Source: [Limnothrix rosea] IAM M-220 (lineage in GTDB: Bacteria; Cyanobacteriota; Cyanobacteriia; Cyanobacteriales; MRBY01). Taken from it: a stretch of 64,000 nt of DNA. Numbering within the stretch: position 1 is the stretch's first letter; every line of letters begins with the position of its first letter. Below the pieces are notes generated by a model that worked only from the letters and a program-made list of their open reading frames with translations, did no database searches and was not told the origin of the DNA. The position numbers were made by a program, and so were the translations under genes. The DNA lies in the NCBI RefSeq assembly GCF_001904615.1, contig NZ_MRBY01000003.1, positions 39,249 to 103,248 on the forward strand. Direction: 5' to 3'. Below are positions 9,355 to 18,856 of the stretch, piece after piece.

Positions 9355-9380
9355 GCAACCTCAATGGTTGCTTTTTTTTT
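9355..9380 (+). terminator. Rho-independent terminator
   Basis: GCAACC (9355-9360), a five-base loop and GGTTGC (9366-9371) are followed by nine T. It points rightward and lies past MITE copy 1, so it probably ended the transcript of the 8717 gene before the element inserted between them. Confidence 0.75.
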
Positions 9381-9413
9381 ATTGAAATTGATCCTGCGGG
9401 AATGGGAATGATA

Positions 9414-10349
9414 TTAGCTTAATAGAATGACCCAAATGGGTAGTGTAAAGGGTAATAGGCAAGTGCCTGTTGCTAGGGAGCAAACGGTTAATTCTTGATC
9501 GAGCTGGTAGGTTTCACTGACGATTAGTGTGGCAAAGGCTGGGGGCATCGCCATGGGGAGAATCAGGGCTAGGCAAATATTGCGGGGTACACCAAACAAT
9601 GGCAACAACAAGGCAAAAAGCAATGGCACAAGCAGCATTTTGATAGCGAGGCTACTGCGAATTTCACTGATATTTGAATTGTTTTTGAGATTACTCAGAC
9701 GCATCCCAATCAAAGCGATCGCCGTCATGATGACACCCCAAGCAATGAGGTGCAGGGCACGCTCAAGCAGTGGGGGAAAAACAACGGAACGCAGCGCTAA
9801 CCCTAAAATCAAGCTCCAAATTGCGGGGTTGATGGCAGCTTGGATGAACATTTTTTTGAGAATATTTTTGAAAGAGGTTGCGTTGGTTTCACCGTAGTAG
9901 GCGGCTACCATCACCCCGATGCCGTAACCCCACAGTAGGCTACCAAGTAAATCGTAAAACAGCGCCCAACCAAACATGGATTCGCCGGCGATCGCCAAAC
10001 TAATGGGAAAGCCGAGATAGCCGGTATTACCGATGGTGGAGGTGAGGAGAAAGCTACCACGGGCGGGTTTAGAAAGGTTGTGGGAAGTTAAGCGTAGCCA
10101 CACCCAGGCGGAACCAAGACAAAGACCCATCGCTAACCACGCGACGGTGGGAGCGAGCCAGATGGAACTGCTTAAATCAATTTGCCGCACAAAGGCAAAA
10201 ACGCTGATGGGCACACCTACCCAAAAGAGCCACTGTCCGATTTTCTTGGCGATCGCCTCGGAGGAGAATTTCCCGAAGAGCCAGCCTGCACCGATCCCCA
10301 GTCCGAGTTTGCCGTAAATTGTCGCCAGTTGCAGCAGAATAACGCCCAT
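9414..10349 (-). CDS. AEC-family (auxin efflux carrier type) permease
   Basis: A 311-residue inner-membrane protein with about ten hydrophobic spans. The conserved AEC features are the FWVGVPISVF segment early on and LTSTIGNTGYLGFPISLA in the middle (the crossover NxGxxGxP pattern). Members move small organic anions or amino acids across the membrane; the substrate cannot be told here. It is downstream of recJ on the same strand with a 34 bp gap, so the two may be co-transcribed. Confidence 0.85.
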   Translation of the reverse strand: MGVILLQLATIYGKLGLGIGAGWLFGKFSSEAIAKKIGQWLFWVGVPISVFAFVRQIDLSSSIWLAPTVAWLAMGLCLGSAWVWLRLTSHNLSKPARGSFLLTSTIGNTGYLGFPISLAIAGESMFGWALFYDLLGSLLWGYGIGVMVAAYYGETNATSFKNILKKMFIQAAINPAIWSLILGLALRSVVFPPLLERALHLIAWGVIMTAIALIGMRLSNLKNNSNISEIRSSLAIKMLLVPLLFALLLPLFGVPRNICLALILPMAMPPAFATLIVSETYQLDQELTVCSLATGTCLLPFTLPIWVILLS

Positions 10350-10383
10350 AAAATGTCGTTGTACAAATAGAATTGCTATGACG

Positions 10384-12696
10384 TTAACTTAAATCGGCGG
10401 GCGCTAGCTCTAGGGCTTGTTGGATAACAGGGAGCGGCACATCACAAAAGTATTGTTGTTGAAATTTTTCTTCTAAAAATGCCTTTTGAAAGTGATTGAT
10501 TTTCTCGGGTTGATCTTGTTTTTTTACTACTTGAATACTGAGATTATCGTCAATTAATTCATAATCAAAACCGCAATTGATTAGGGCTTCTAGGGCTAAT
10601 TTTAAGGGGCGATCGCCGCAATCTATCTTTTCCTGAACTGTTTCTAAGGGCACAATTTTTTTCGCTTTAACTAAATATTTGGCGATGCCAATGAGTACTT
10701 TAAAAGCCTCTTCTGGATCGGCGATCGCCGGAGTGTCGTAAGCCAAAGCTAAGGGTTTAGATTGTTTGAGGGAGCGTTGATAATTCAAGCGTAAATCCTG
10801 CCATGTCGCAGGGCAATTCTGCTGGACAATATATTGTTTTGTGCTCAGTTTAGGTTCAGATTTTTGGCGAAAGTCAACGAGATTATTGACGCTCCGATCT
10901 TGGGTCGTTTCGGAAGTTGGGGCGATCGCCAAGAGTCGTACTATTGCCTTTTGTTCTCTGGGGTTAATACTGACCATATCCAGCTCTACCACCAGATCGT
11001 AGCCGTTGCCTTGGGGAATCTCTTCGGGATGTTTGCCCCAACAAATCCCATCCACCTCGCCCGTATCATCCCACAATGCAAAATCAACTTTGTAATAGTT
11101 CAGCTTGCGGTTAAATTTGTCCCGCAGCTTGTGGAATTTTGTAACTTCTAAACCACAATTTTTTACTAAGAGTTTTGGCACAGGATTACCCATACCGCAC
11201 GGTTCAAGGCACTTCAGTTCGCGAAATAGCTCTGTGCCCAATTGCCCGACGTTAACCACTAAATCCACATCAATTTGTGTTGTCGTTTGGCTGGCGCGAT
11301 CGCCGAGCAATTGCCGCGCTTTTTGATTAATACCGAGTTTGAATAGCTCAAGATTTTCGGGCTTTAAACTGAGTCCTGCCGCAAAGGGGTGGCCGCCAAA
11401 ACGGTGTAACAGATGGGCTTGGGAATGGACGAGCTCATACAAATCAATGCCCTGCACCGATCGCGCTGAACCTTTCCACAAATCTTGATCTCGGTCGTAG
11501 GTGAGTAAAATTGTTGGTCGTCCAAACTCTTGCGCCACTTGATTTGCCACTAAACCCAACACGCCCCCCTGCCATTGGCGATCGCCTAAAACGAGAACGC
11601 CAGTTGTTGAAAGATCGAAAGTTGCGGCTTGTTTTTTTGCCTGTTGCACCACAATATTTTGGATTTCTTTACGGCGAGTATTGGCAGATTCTGCTTGTTC
11701 GGCCAAGCGTTGGCAACGGCTCAAATCGCGGCTAGTGAGTAGCTCCACACAAAAACTCGCATCCCCGTGAATCCGACTCACTGCATTAATGCGGGGGCCA
11801 ATGCCAAAGGAAATATCAGTGGGGCGATCGCCATTTTTCCGACAAGCTTGCAATAAAAACATGATGCCCGGATGGACACAGGTTTGGGGATTAAGCTGTT
11901 TTTGCAATTGACGAATACCCATTTGCGCCAAGTAACGGCAATCTCCTTTGAGGGCAACTAAATCCGCAATTAAACCAATCGCCACCAAGTCGAGCAGATT
12001 GGTGACGGGCTGCATCGGCACATCCGGCAAAGTTTCGTAGAGCGCTTCGACCAGTTTGTAGGCAACGGCAACGCCCGACAGGTGATACAGCGGGTGACTG
12101 TCGGCAAAATAGCGCGGGTTAATAATGGACAACACATCAGGGCGATCGCCGGGCAATGTGTGGTGATCGGTGACGATAATGTCGATGCCCAAGTCTTTGG
12201 CGTAGGCAATTTCAGCCAGATTGGTACTACCCGTATCGCAGGTGACGATGAGGGTTGCGCCCCATTTTTTGAGCTGATCAATACCTTGATTGTTTAAACC
12301 GTGGGATTCAGTTAATCGATTGGGAACATAATAGGTGAGCTGGGTATTTTGCGGAAAAAATTGCCCCAAACCTTCCCACAACACACTGGTTGCCGTTACG
12401 CCATCCGCATCAAAATCTCCCCAAATGGCAATCTTTTCGCCCTGTTCCCGCGCCTGCCCCAAACGTTGCATTGCCCATTTCATTTCCTGCCCGAAGTCAA
12501 ACGGAGAGGTGGGTTGGTACAAATCTGGATTCAGAAAACCGATTAATTCTGCTTGATTATTTTCTGTAAAACCCCGTTGATAGAGGAGCTGAGAAACAAG
12601 GCGATCGCCGACACCATTGGTTAATTGCCGCACTTTATCGATAAACGAATCGGACAAATCAACAGGAGATGGTAATTGCCAAGTTGTCGAAGCCAT
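10384..12696 (-). CDS. recJ: Single-stranded-DNA-specific exonuclease RecJ
   Basis: A 5'-3' single-strand DNA exonuclease acting in recombination and mismatch/base-excision repair. DHH-superfamily motifs are visible: GDFDADGVTATSVLW (motif I), VTCDTGSTN, and IIVTDHHTLP (the DHH motif), then a DHHA1-type region with RFGGHPFAAGLSL. At 770 residues it is longer than E. coli RecJ (577); the extra roughly 190 residues at the C-terminus are typical of cyanobacterial forms. The first ATG (MASTTWQLPSP) fits the family. Confidence 0.95.
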   Translation of the reverse strand: MASTTWQLPSPVDLSDSFIDKVRQLTNGVGDRLVSQLLYQRGFTENNQAELIGFLNPDLYQPTSPFDFGQEMKWAMQRLGQAREQGEKIAIWGDFDADGVTATSVLWEGLGQFFPQNTQLTYYVPNRLTESHGLNNQGIDQLKKWGATLIVTCDTGSTNLAEIAYAKDLGIDIIVTDHHTLPGDRPDVLSIINPRYFADSHPLYHLSGVAVAYKLVEALYETLPDVPMQPVTNLLDLVAIGLIADLVALKGDCRYLAQMGIRQLQKQLNPQTCVHPGIMFLLQACRKNGDRPTDISFGIGPRINAVSRIHGDASFCVELLTSRDLSRCQRLAEQAESANTRRKEIQNIVVQQAKKQAATFDLSTTGVLVLGDRQWQGGVLGLVANQVAQEFGRPTILLTYDRDQDLWKGSARSVQGIDLYELVHSQAHLLHRFGGHPFAAGLSLKPENLELFKLGINQKARQLLGDRASQTTTQIDVDLVVNVGQLGTELFRELKCLEPCGMGNPVPKLLVKNCGLEVTKFHKLRDKFNRKLNYYKVDFALWDDTGEVDGICWGKHPEEIPQGNGYDLVVELDMVSINPREQKAIVRLLAIAPTSETTQDRSVNNLVDFRQKSEPKLSTKQYIVQQNCPATWQDLRLNYQRSLKQSKPLALAYDTPAIADPEEAFKVLIGIAKYLVKAKKIVPLETVQEKIDCGDRPLKLALEALINCGFDYELIDDNLSIQVVKKQDQPEKINHFQKAFLEEKFQQQYFCDVPLPVIQQALELAPADLS

Positions 12697-12741
12697 AAAA
12701 TTAGATTACGCGCACAAAATCGAGCCTTGTTTTAATTGTAG

Positions 12742-12776
12742 GGGCGTTTCGAGAAACGCCCTTTCGGGAAACGCCC
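12742..12776. repeat. GGGCGTTTC palindrome with a duplicated arm
   Basis: GGGCGTTTC (12742-12750) and GAAACGCCC (12753-12761) form a perfect 9 bp hairpin, followed by a second right arm GGGAAACGCCC (12766-12776) that can pair with the same left arm. It lies between the divergent recJ and PD-(D/E)XK genes. Short repeats of this GGGCGTTTCGcGAAACGCCC type are scattered in many cyanobacterial genomes. Confidence 0.75.
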
Positions 12777-12861
12777 TTTCAAGTTAACTCAAGCCACCAA
12801 CAAAAAATCCCTTGCGGCGATCGCCACAATTTTATGTTTTAAAGTTCATGATTTAAAGTCT

Positions 12862-13629
12862 ATGTTTTACGTTTCCCAAGCCCATCTCCAGAGATTTCAA
12901 GACTGTCCCCCCAGCTTTCAGAAAGCCTATCTTGACCAACTCGCCACACCGCTCAATCCTGTCCAACAGCAAAAACAAGAATGGGGTATTCGCTTTCACC
13001 TCGCCATGCAGCAACTCCATGCAGGCTTTGCCCTAGAACATGTCACCCATGATCCCAAACTGCGCATTTCACTCCAATCGCTGTTAGCAAAAATTCCCCA
13101 TTTTCATACTCAATCCGATGATTGCCACTCCGCTGCGGAATATCGTCAAACTTGGGCGAAACAAGATTTTTTACTCACCATTATTTGTGACTGGATTGTT
13201 TTTGGTAGTCAGACCCTAGAGATTCACGATTGGAAGACCTACCGCCAGCCGAAACGCCCCGAAAAATTGCAAAACCATTGGCAGACAAAATTGTATTTGT
13301 ATCTAATGGCAACAACAACGGCCTATCAACCGGAGCAGTTATCGATGACCTATTGGTTTATTGAAGCGGGCGGAAAACCAGAATTTTTAACCTTTAACTA
13401 TTCACAAGCGTGGCACAAAAAAATCTCCCAAGAACTTGATCAACTTTTAGAGGATTTAACAGCGAGTTTAGAAAATTATTTTGAGCAAAATCAGCCTTTT
13501 CAACATAGTGATGGGGCGAATTGTTTCTATTGTCTCAGTCAGCAAAAAAATGGGCGATCGCCAAAATCTTCCCTCTTAAATATTGATCTCGACCAACTAC
13601 TCGAAAGTACTGAAGCAATCGAAATCTAA
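12862..13629 (+). CDS. PD-(D/E)XK nuclease superfamily protein (RecB/Cas4-like)
   Basis: A 255-residue protein with the RecB-type nuclease core: FHLAMQQLHAGF (the motif with the first His), LEIHDWKTYRQPK (the catalytic D-x-K), and HWQTKLYLYLM (the Q-x-x-x-Y helix). A cysteine pair near the C-terminus (NCFYCL) recalls the [4Fe-4S] ligands of Cas4/AddB, but the matching N-terminal Cys is only suggested by QDCPPSFQ. No CRISPR locus is present, so a DNA repair role is more likely. The stop overlaps the convergent M16 peptidase stop by 4 bp. Confidence 0.82.
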   Translation: MFYVSQAHLQRFQDCPPSFQKAYLDQLATPLNPVQQQKQEWGIRFHLAMQQLHAGFALEHVTHDPKLRISLQSLLAKIPHFHTQSDDCHSAAEYRQTWAKQDFLLTIICDWIVFGSQTLEIHDWKTYRQPKRPEKLQNHWQTKLYLYLMATTTAYQPEQLSMTYWFIEAGGKPEFLTFNYSQAWHKKISQELDQLLEDLTASLENYFEQNQPFQHSDGANCFYCLSQQKNGRSPKSSLLNIDLDQLLESTEAIEI

Positions 13630-14885
13630 TGGGGATTCATGGTCACAATGGCGCAGCGTTCCGGCGACAAATATTGGCGAGCAAGACGCTGTAGATCATT
13701 GGCCGTTAACCGTCGCACTAATTGCGGATATAGATGGGCATGGTTCAGTTCTCCGAGGGTGTGATAGTAGCCGTAGAGTCCCGCCAGTTGGCTTGGCGTT
13801 TCCATGGAGAAAATATGATCGTTACAAAGAATCGATTTAGAGCGGTTTAGCTCCACCTCAGACACGGTGTGATTTTGGAGATAATTCAGGCGATCGCCGA
13901 TTAATTTTTCCACATCAGGAATTTGTGCCTCATCTAGCCAAGCTTGGATGGTAAACAAACTTGAATCTCGCTGCAACGAAAACCCACTACTAATATCCAT
14001 GACCCAATGGCGTTTTTCCCGTAGCTCTTGCACTAGCCATGACGAAACCGTTCCCGCCAAAATAATCGATAAAACATCTAACCCGACGGCATCCTCAAAA
14101 TTATCAATGCCATCACAGAGCCAGCCCATAATCAGGCGCGACACTTCAATATTGGGGAAACGAACTTCGCTGCGGCGCATTTCAATCAAAGGCGGTTCTG
14201 CTTCCACGCTAAAGGGTGGACATTCCGCGGGCACAGGGAATTTAGCAAAAGTCTTTTCGAGGAGCTCAATGGCTGGTTCAGCGGGAATATTACCGATCAG
14301 ACTCACCGTCATATTTTGGGGCTGATAATGCGTGCGGTGAAAACAGCGCATCTGGTTGGGGGTATATTCACACAGTTGTTGCTCCTGTCCCAAAATCGAG
14401 CGTCCGTAGGGATGGCGGGCATAGAGTGTCCGGTTTAATTCTTGAAAGGCTAGCCAATCGGGATCGTCATTGCTGATATTAATTTCTTCCAGCACCACCA
14501 ATCGCTCGCGGATAAATTCTTCGTCGGGAATGGTGGCATTTAATAAAATATCCCCCAGATGGGGCAGGGTTTCGCTTAGTTGATCGCGGGCGGTGGTGAT
14601 AAAAAAATGGGCGTAATCGTAGCTTGTCGCCGCATTACTCGTGCCGCCGCGATTTTCGATAATGTGGTCAAATTCACCGGGACAAACTTGGTCAGAGCCT
14701 TTAAAAACCATGTGCTCTAAAAAATGCGCCATCCCTTCCCATTCCGGTGGTTCGGCGATCGCCCCGGCTTTTACCCAAATATCACTCACAACGACTGACG
14801 CGGCAGGTAAATATTGGTGAATCACCTGTAAACCGCTATCAAGGGTGAAAATCTGCACGGGATTTGGTTCAGGGGAATAGGGCAA
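13626..14885 (-). CDS. M16 family zinc metallopeptidase (processing-peptidase-like)
   Basis: A 419-residue M16B-type protein. The inverted zinc motif HFLEHMVFKG (HxxEH) lies near residue 64, with the downstream Glu expected in the LVVLEEINISNDDPD region. Such proteins degrade peptides or cut transit-like peptides. No signal peptide is visible, so it is probably cytosolic. In cyanobacteria an inactive partner M16 gene is often adjacent; here none is present on either side. Confidence 0.92.
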   Translation of the reverse strand: MPYSPEPNPVQIFTLDSGLQVIHQYLPAASVVVSDIWVKAGAIAEPPEWEGMAHFLEHMVFKGSDQVCPGEFDHIIENRGGTSNAATSYDYAHFFITTARDQLSETLPHLGDILLNATIPDEEFIRERLVVLEEINISNDDPDWLAFQELNRTLYARHPYGRSILGQEQQLCEYTPNQMRCFHRTHYQPQNMTVSLIGNIPAEPAIELLEKTFAKFPVPAECPPFSVEAEPPLIEMRRSEVRFPNIEVSRLIMGWLCDGIDNFEDAVGLDVLSIILAGTVSSWLVQELREKRHWVMDISSGFSLQRDSSLFTIQAWLDEAQIPDVEKLIGDRLNYLQNHTVSEVELNRSKSILCNDHIFSMETPSQLAGLYGYYHTLGELNHAHLYPQLVRRLTANDLQRLARQYLSPERCAIVTMNPH

Positions 14886-14941
14886 TGATCATACCGGAAT
14901 GACATTTTGTGCGTCCATCATAACCCGTTCTTCTCAGGCTC

Positions 14942-17059
14942 TTAATCAGATAATGCTGAAATAAATCTAACGATTGCCGATGAGGCGATTTCTGTCGCCT
15001 GATCTAGATACACAAGGGCTTGGTAACACAGGGCGATCGCCTCGGCGCGGGTGGCTTCATCGTTAGGATTGAGGATTTTGGGATCGGGATAATTCACAAT
15101 CAAATTCGCTTGGGTGGCAGCCGCCACAGCTTGGCGCGCGTAATCGGGAATCTCATCGGCATCGAGATAATAATTTAGCGATTCATCGATTTTTGCTGAC
15201 GGTAAATTTAAGCCATTCGCTAGGGCTAAGATCACATGCACTCGCCGTAATCCTTGGTGGGGGTGAAAGGTTTGATCGGGAAACCCGGAGACAAAACCGC
15301 CTCGGTACACTTGCTGAATGGCATTAGCCGCCCAAAAATCACTCGGCACATCAAAAAAGATACTGGCAGGACGTACAGGCGGCGGCGCAAAAATATCACT
15401 TAACAGCGACGCAAATTCGGCACGTTTTAGGAGGGCATCGGGATGAAAAGAACCGTCTTCATAGCCCTGCACTAAACCAAGGTTGGCGATCGCCGTAATA
15501 AAAGGCCTTGCCCAGTGGAAGGTCACATCACTAAAGGTAGGTAAATAGGGCAATGGATCAACAATGTGCTCAGAATGGAGACGAGGTAATTTCTGGTTTA
15601 CCACCAGCGCTTGGTGGAGTAGTGCCGCCATTTCTCCCCGCGTAATATCATGCAATGGCTGTAATCGACTTTGCTTTGGATAATTTACGATGAGGCTGTT
15701 TTGGGTAGCCGCCGCAACGGCATTCAGGGCATAGCTCGGAATTAACGGGCGATCGCCATAGGCTTGGAGCACTTTTGGATTGCCACCTTTTAAACCCAAT
15801 CCCTTTGCGAGGGAAATAATCGCCTGTAATCGCGTCAATGGCGCTTGGGGACGGAAGGTATCATCGGGATAGCCAATCAAAAATCCCATCGTCACCGCTT
15901 TGGCGATCGCCCCTTTCCCCCAAAAACCATCGTCAATATCTTCAAACTCTGCGTCTTGAGCACCGAGGGGACGGGGCAAATCAAAACACCTTGCCAAGAG
16001 TGCCGCATATTCAGCACGAGTTAAGGGCGCATCCGGTCGAAAAGTACCATCGGGAAAACCCTGTAAATAATCGTTTTCCACTAAAACTTGAATAAACGGT
16101 TCTGCCCAATGACTCAACACATCCCGAAAAGGAGTCATCCCCATTTTTGTGACAGGCACTGCCGCTGCTGCAAACTCCACCATGCCCGCCGTCGTCACTG
16201 GATTGAGATCATTGCCAACAGAAATCACGACTTCATCGGTTTTATTGCGTAGGTCAGCTTCCATATTTTGGCGAATAATATTGCCCGCCGGATCTTGGGT
16301 TAAACCGAGGTCTGGCTGGGCGTTACCACTGATCACGATCCCAAATTCTTGATTTAGCTCGATGATATTACGGCGTAAAACGGGTCGCGTTTGTTTGGCA
16401 ATGAAAACACCCACTTGATTTTGGGCGATGCGATTATGGGCAATAAAAGGCGCTGCTGACTCATTGAGGGCGATGGCATATTGATTGCCTTGAAACTGGT
16501 TATGACAAATTTCTCCTTTGGCGTTGTTTGCCATAAAAATGGCATTACCTTTGTTGTCGAGAAACAAATTGTCAAAAATCAGAGCCTTACTGGTTCCTGC
16601 CGCAAAAATGGCCTCCCGGCGACAGTGCTGAAAACAGTTATTTTCAATTTCGACTCTGCCCGCTTCAATCCATACCCCAGTACTTTTGCGCTCTAGATTA
16701 ATCACCGTTACTCCTTTTAAAGCGCTATCAGGAGCCATGGCGATCGCCACATTTTGAGCCTTGAGGCGATCGCTATTGTAAATGCCGCTCCCACGAATAA
16801 TCACCCCATCACCCTGGCTGGCAATATCACCAATAAGCTGTACCCCACTGGGCAAAATCAATGGAAATAATTCCCCTCCTTTGCGAGTGTAGTGGCCGGA
16901 AGCCAGATGAATCACACAGTCAGAAGTCGAACGTTTAATGGCTGTTGAAATCGTTTTCAGTGGCGCATGCGCACTACCGCTATTTTCGTCGTCACCAAGT
17001 TCAGGATTTACGTAGAGCAATGGCTGCAACATGGAGAGGGGAGTAAAAGATTGACGCAT
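14942..17059 (-). CDS. Parallel beta-helix (DUF1565-type) protein with six SLH-type repeats
   Basis: 705 residues. The N-terminal half (about 10-265) is a DUF1565/pectate-lyase-like right-handed beta helix with recurrent N-x-(I/F)-x-x-N rungs, for example GEICHNQFQGNQYAIALNES. The C-terminal half holds six S-layer-homology units in two sets of three, with cores such as GFPDGTFRPDAPLTRAEYAA and GYEDGSFHPDALLKRAEFAS. SLH units normally bind cell-wall polymers, yet no signal peptide is visible at the N-terminus (MRQSFTPLSMLQPLLYVNPE). No other upstream start offers one. Confidence 0.85.
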   Translation of the reverse strand: MRQSFTPLSMLQPLLYVNPELGDDENSGSAHAPLKTISTAIKRSTSDCVIHLASGHYTRKGGELFPLILPSGVQLIGDIASQGDGVIIRGSGIYNSDRLKAQNVAIAMAPDSALKGVTVINLERKSTGVWIEAGRVEIENNCFQHCRREAIFAAGTSKALIFDNLFLDNKGNAIFMANNAKGEICHNQFQGNQYAIALNESAAPFIAHNRIAQNQVGVFIAKQTRPVLRRNIIELNQEFGIVISGNAQPDLGLTQDPAGNIIRQNMEADLRNKTDEVVISVGNDLNPVTTAGMVEFAAAAVPVTKMGMTPFRDVLSHWAEPFIQVLVENDYLQGFPDGTFRPDAPLTRAEYAALLARCFDLPRPLGAQDAEFEDIDDGFWGKGAIAKAVTMGFLIGYPDDTFRPQAPLTRLQAIISLAKGLGLKGGNPKVLQAYGDRPLIPSYALNAVAAATQNSLIVNYPKQSRLQPLHDITRGEMAALLHQALVVNQKLPRLHSEHIVDPLPYLPTFSDVTFHWARPFITAIANLGLVQGYEDGSFHPDALLKRAEFASLLSDIFAPPPVRPASIFFDVPSDFWAANAIQQVYRGGFVSGFPDQTFHPHQGLRRVHVILALANGLNLPSAKIDESLNYYLDADEIPDYARQAVAAATQANLIVNYPDPKILNPNDEATRAEAIALCYQALVYLDQATEIASSAIVRFISALSD

Positions 17060-17244
17060 CCATCATAAATTCTCCGTGGGGTTCACTGCTGTTTTTACCT
17101 GAGGATTTACAGAATGTATTCTTTTCGCCGCTAATCCCCTTGCTTTTAACTCATAAAGTATTCTTCCTAACATAATCTTAAGGAATCAATGCATTAAAAT
17201 CATCGGTGGATGAGTAACTGGCATCACAGCAGGGGAAGGAAGAA

Positions 17245-18165
17245 ATGAGACTTGAACAGCTAGAGGCTTTTTTGGCGATCGCCGCCACCGGAAATTTTGG
17301 ACAGGCCGCCAAACAATGCAGTGTGACCCAATCGACCGTCAGTCGGCAGATCCAGAGCCTAGAAACGACGATGGGCACGCCTCTATTTCACCGTAATGCC
17401 CAAGTAAAATTGACCCTTGCAGGAGAGCGATTTTTACCCTACGCCCGCAAAATCTGTGGCAGTTGGAATAATGCCAAAAAAGAAATCGACGAACTGATTT
17501 CCGGTAAACAATCAGAACTGTGTATCGCGGCCATTCATTCCGTCTGTGCCTACCATTTGCCCCCAGTGCTAAAGCGGTTTTATCGCATGTATCCCCAAAC
17601 CCAACTACGTGTTACAGCCCTAGGCAGCGATCGTGCCCTTAAGGTATTACGGGATAACCTCATCGATGTGGCGATCGTCATGAACAATCGCTTTTTAACC
17701 TCCAGTCCCGACATGGTGGTGCAGACCCTTTATCGCGAAAGTATTGAAGTCTTAGTCAGTAAAGAACATCCCCTTGCCGACAAACCAGTTCTCTCCTGGA
17801 AAGACCTTGCCGACTATCCCCAAGTGGTTTTTAAGGACGGCTATGGCATGCAGCGTTATGTCCAAGACCAGCTCAACAAACAGGGCTTATCTACTGGTAC
17901 AACTGTCGAGCTGAATAGCTTAGATGCCTTTCGCGGCGTTGTCCGTCAAGGCGACATGTTAGCTTTATTGCCCCAGTCAGCCCTCATTGAAGCAGAGCGC
18001 GATCCAGACTTAGTTGTGATTCCCCTAGCTGATGCGAAGGATTTTCGAGAAGTCGTTTTAGTGACCACCAGCGATCGCCTAGAGATTCCGCCGATCCAAT
18101 ATTTCTGTAACCAGATTATTCAGTGCATCAGCAAATCCCCAACAAATTCGCCCCTTAGCGCTTGA
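17245..18165 (+). CDS. LysR-family transcriptional regulator
   Basis: 306 residues with an N-terminal winged HTH (FGQAAKQCSVTQSTVSRQIQ) and a periplasmic-binding-protein-like effector domain from about residue 90. The gene starts at ATG 17245 with GGAAGGAAG just upstream. It is divergent from the beta-helix/SLH gene, and apcF follows convergently. It may belong to the cyanobacterial carbon/photosynthesis-controlling LysR group (RbcR, CmpR, PacR types), but I cannot assign it to one of these from sequence alone. Confidence 0.9.
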   Translation: MRLEQLEAFLAIAATGNFGQAAKQCSVTQSTVSRQIQSLETTMGTPLFHRNAQVKLTLAGERFLPYARKICGSWNNAKKEIDELISGKQSELCIAAIHSVCAYHLPPVLKRFYRMYPQTQLRVTALGSDRALKVLRDNLIDVAIVMNNRFLTSSPDMVVQTLYRESIEVLVSKEHPLADKPVLSWKDLADYPQVVFKDGYGMQRYVQDQLNKQGLSTGTTVELNSLDAFRGVVRQGDMLALLPQSALIEAERDPDLVVIPLADAKDFREVVLVTTSDRLEIPPIQYFCNQIIQCISKSPTNSPLSA

Positions 18166-18199
18166 CCCTTGCACGACCAAAACTTGATCCCACAAAAAA

Positions 18200-18225
18200 A
18201 TCGCCCTAACCGTAGTTGGGGCGAT
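18200..18225 (-). terminator. Rho-independent terminator of apcF
   Basis: ATCGCCCTAAC (18200-18210) and GTTGGGGCGAT (18215-18225) form an 11 bp stem with one G-T pair and a CGTA loop. Read on the minus strand it is followed by a run of seven T. It lies about 70 bp past the apcF stop. Confidence 0.75.
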
Positions 18226-18295
18226 CGCCAGAGATAGGTTGATATTAAAAAGATTTAAAAAAAGAAAAATTAGGAAAGATCGTAGCTGCGTCTGC

Positions 18296-18805
18296 TTAGA
18301 TATCGATTTCGCTGAGTTCCCGCGTCATATGGTCAAACGGCTCATCAACAAAAGAAGTGTTAGTAATGCCAGCTTCCGCCGCCGCTGATTTGATCGCTTC
18401 CTTTAGAAATTGAATACCACGAACAGTAGGTCCAATCGGCACACTGAGGGAATTATAAGTCTCTCTAAGACCCTGAAGTACCCGCTCATTTAGAACATCA
18501 GAGTTCCCAGCAATAATCGCGTAGGTGCCATAGCGCAGATAGTAGTCCATATCCCGCAAGCAAGCAGAATAGCGACGAGTGGTATAGGCATTACCACCAG
18601 CCAGCAGTAGTTCTGGGACAGCCTCAAAAAGTTGGTTTGCCGCAAACTTGACGATATCCGCAGAGTTGCTATTCACCACTAACGCTGTTTTCACTCGGTC
18701 AGCACCAGTATCAAAATAGCTTTTGAGGTAGTCAATGGCATTACGGTCGAAGTAACGCCCGGTTGTATCGTAATTTCTGATCAGACTTGTAACAGCGTCC
18801 TGCAT
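18296..18805 (-). CDS. apcF: Allophycocyanin subunit beta-18 (ApcF)
   Basis: A minor allophycocyanin-family subunit of the phycobilisome core, pairing with ApcE in the terminal-emitter trimers. 169 residues, the usual ApcF length. Family features are TGRYFDRNAIDYLKSYF, GGNAYTTRRYSACLRDMDYY with the bilin-attachment Cys82, and NSLSVPIGPTVRG, which separates ApcF from ApcB. Monocistronic, with its own terminator at 18200-18225. The insert NSNSADIV and a slightly divergent C-terminus differ from the commonest versions, but nothing suggests loss of function. Confidence 0.93.
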   Translation of the reverse strand: MQDAVTSLIRNYDTTGRYFDRNAIDYLKSYFDTGADRVKTALVVNSNSADIVKFAANQLFEAVPELLLAGGNAYTTRRYSACLRDMDYYLRYGTYAIIAGNSDVLNERVLQGLRETYNSLSVPIGPTVRGIQFLKEAIKSAAAEAGITNTSFVDEPFDHMTRELSEIDI

Positions 18806-18856
18806 TAAAATTTTCTCCGAACAGCAGTTTTTATTAAGCTCGTTTAGGACAGATCA

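Noticed and set aside
12862..13629. Cas4 assignment for the PD-(D/E)XK protein
   Set aside because: No cas genes or repeats nearby, and the full set of cluster cysteines is not convincing.
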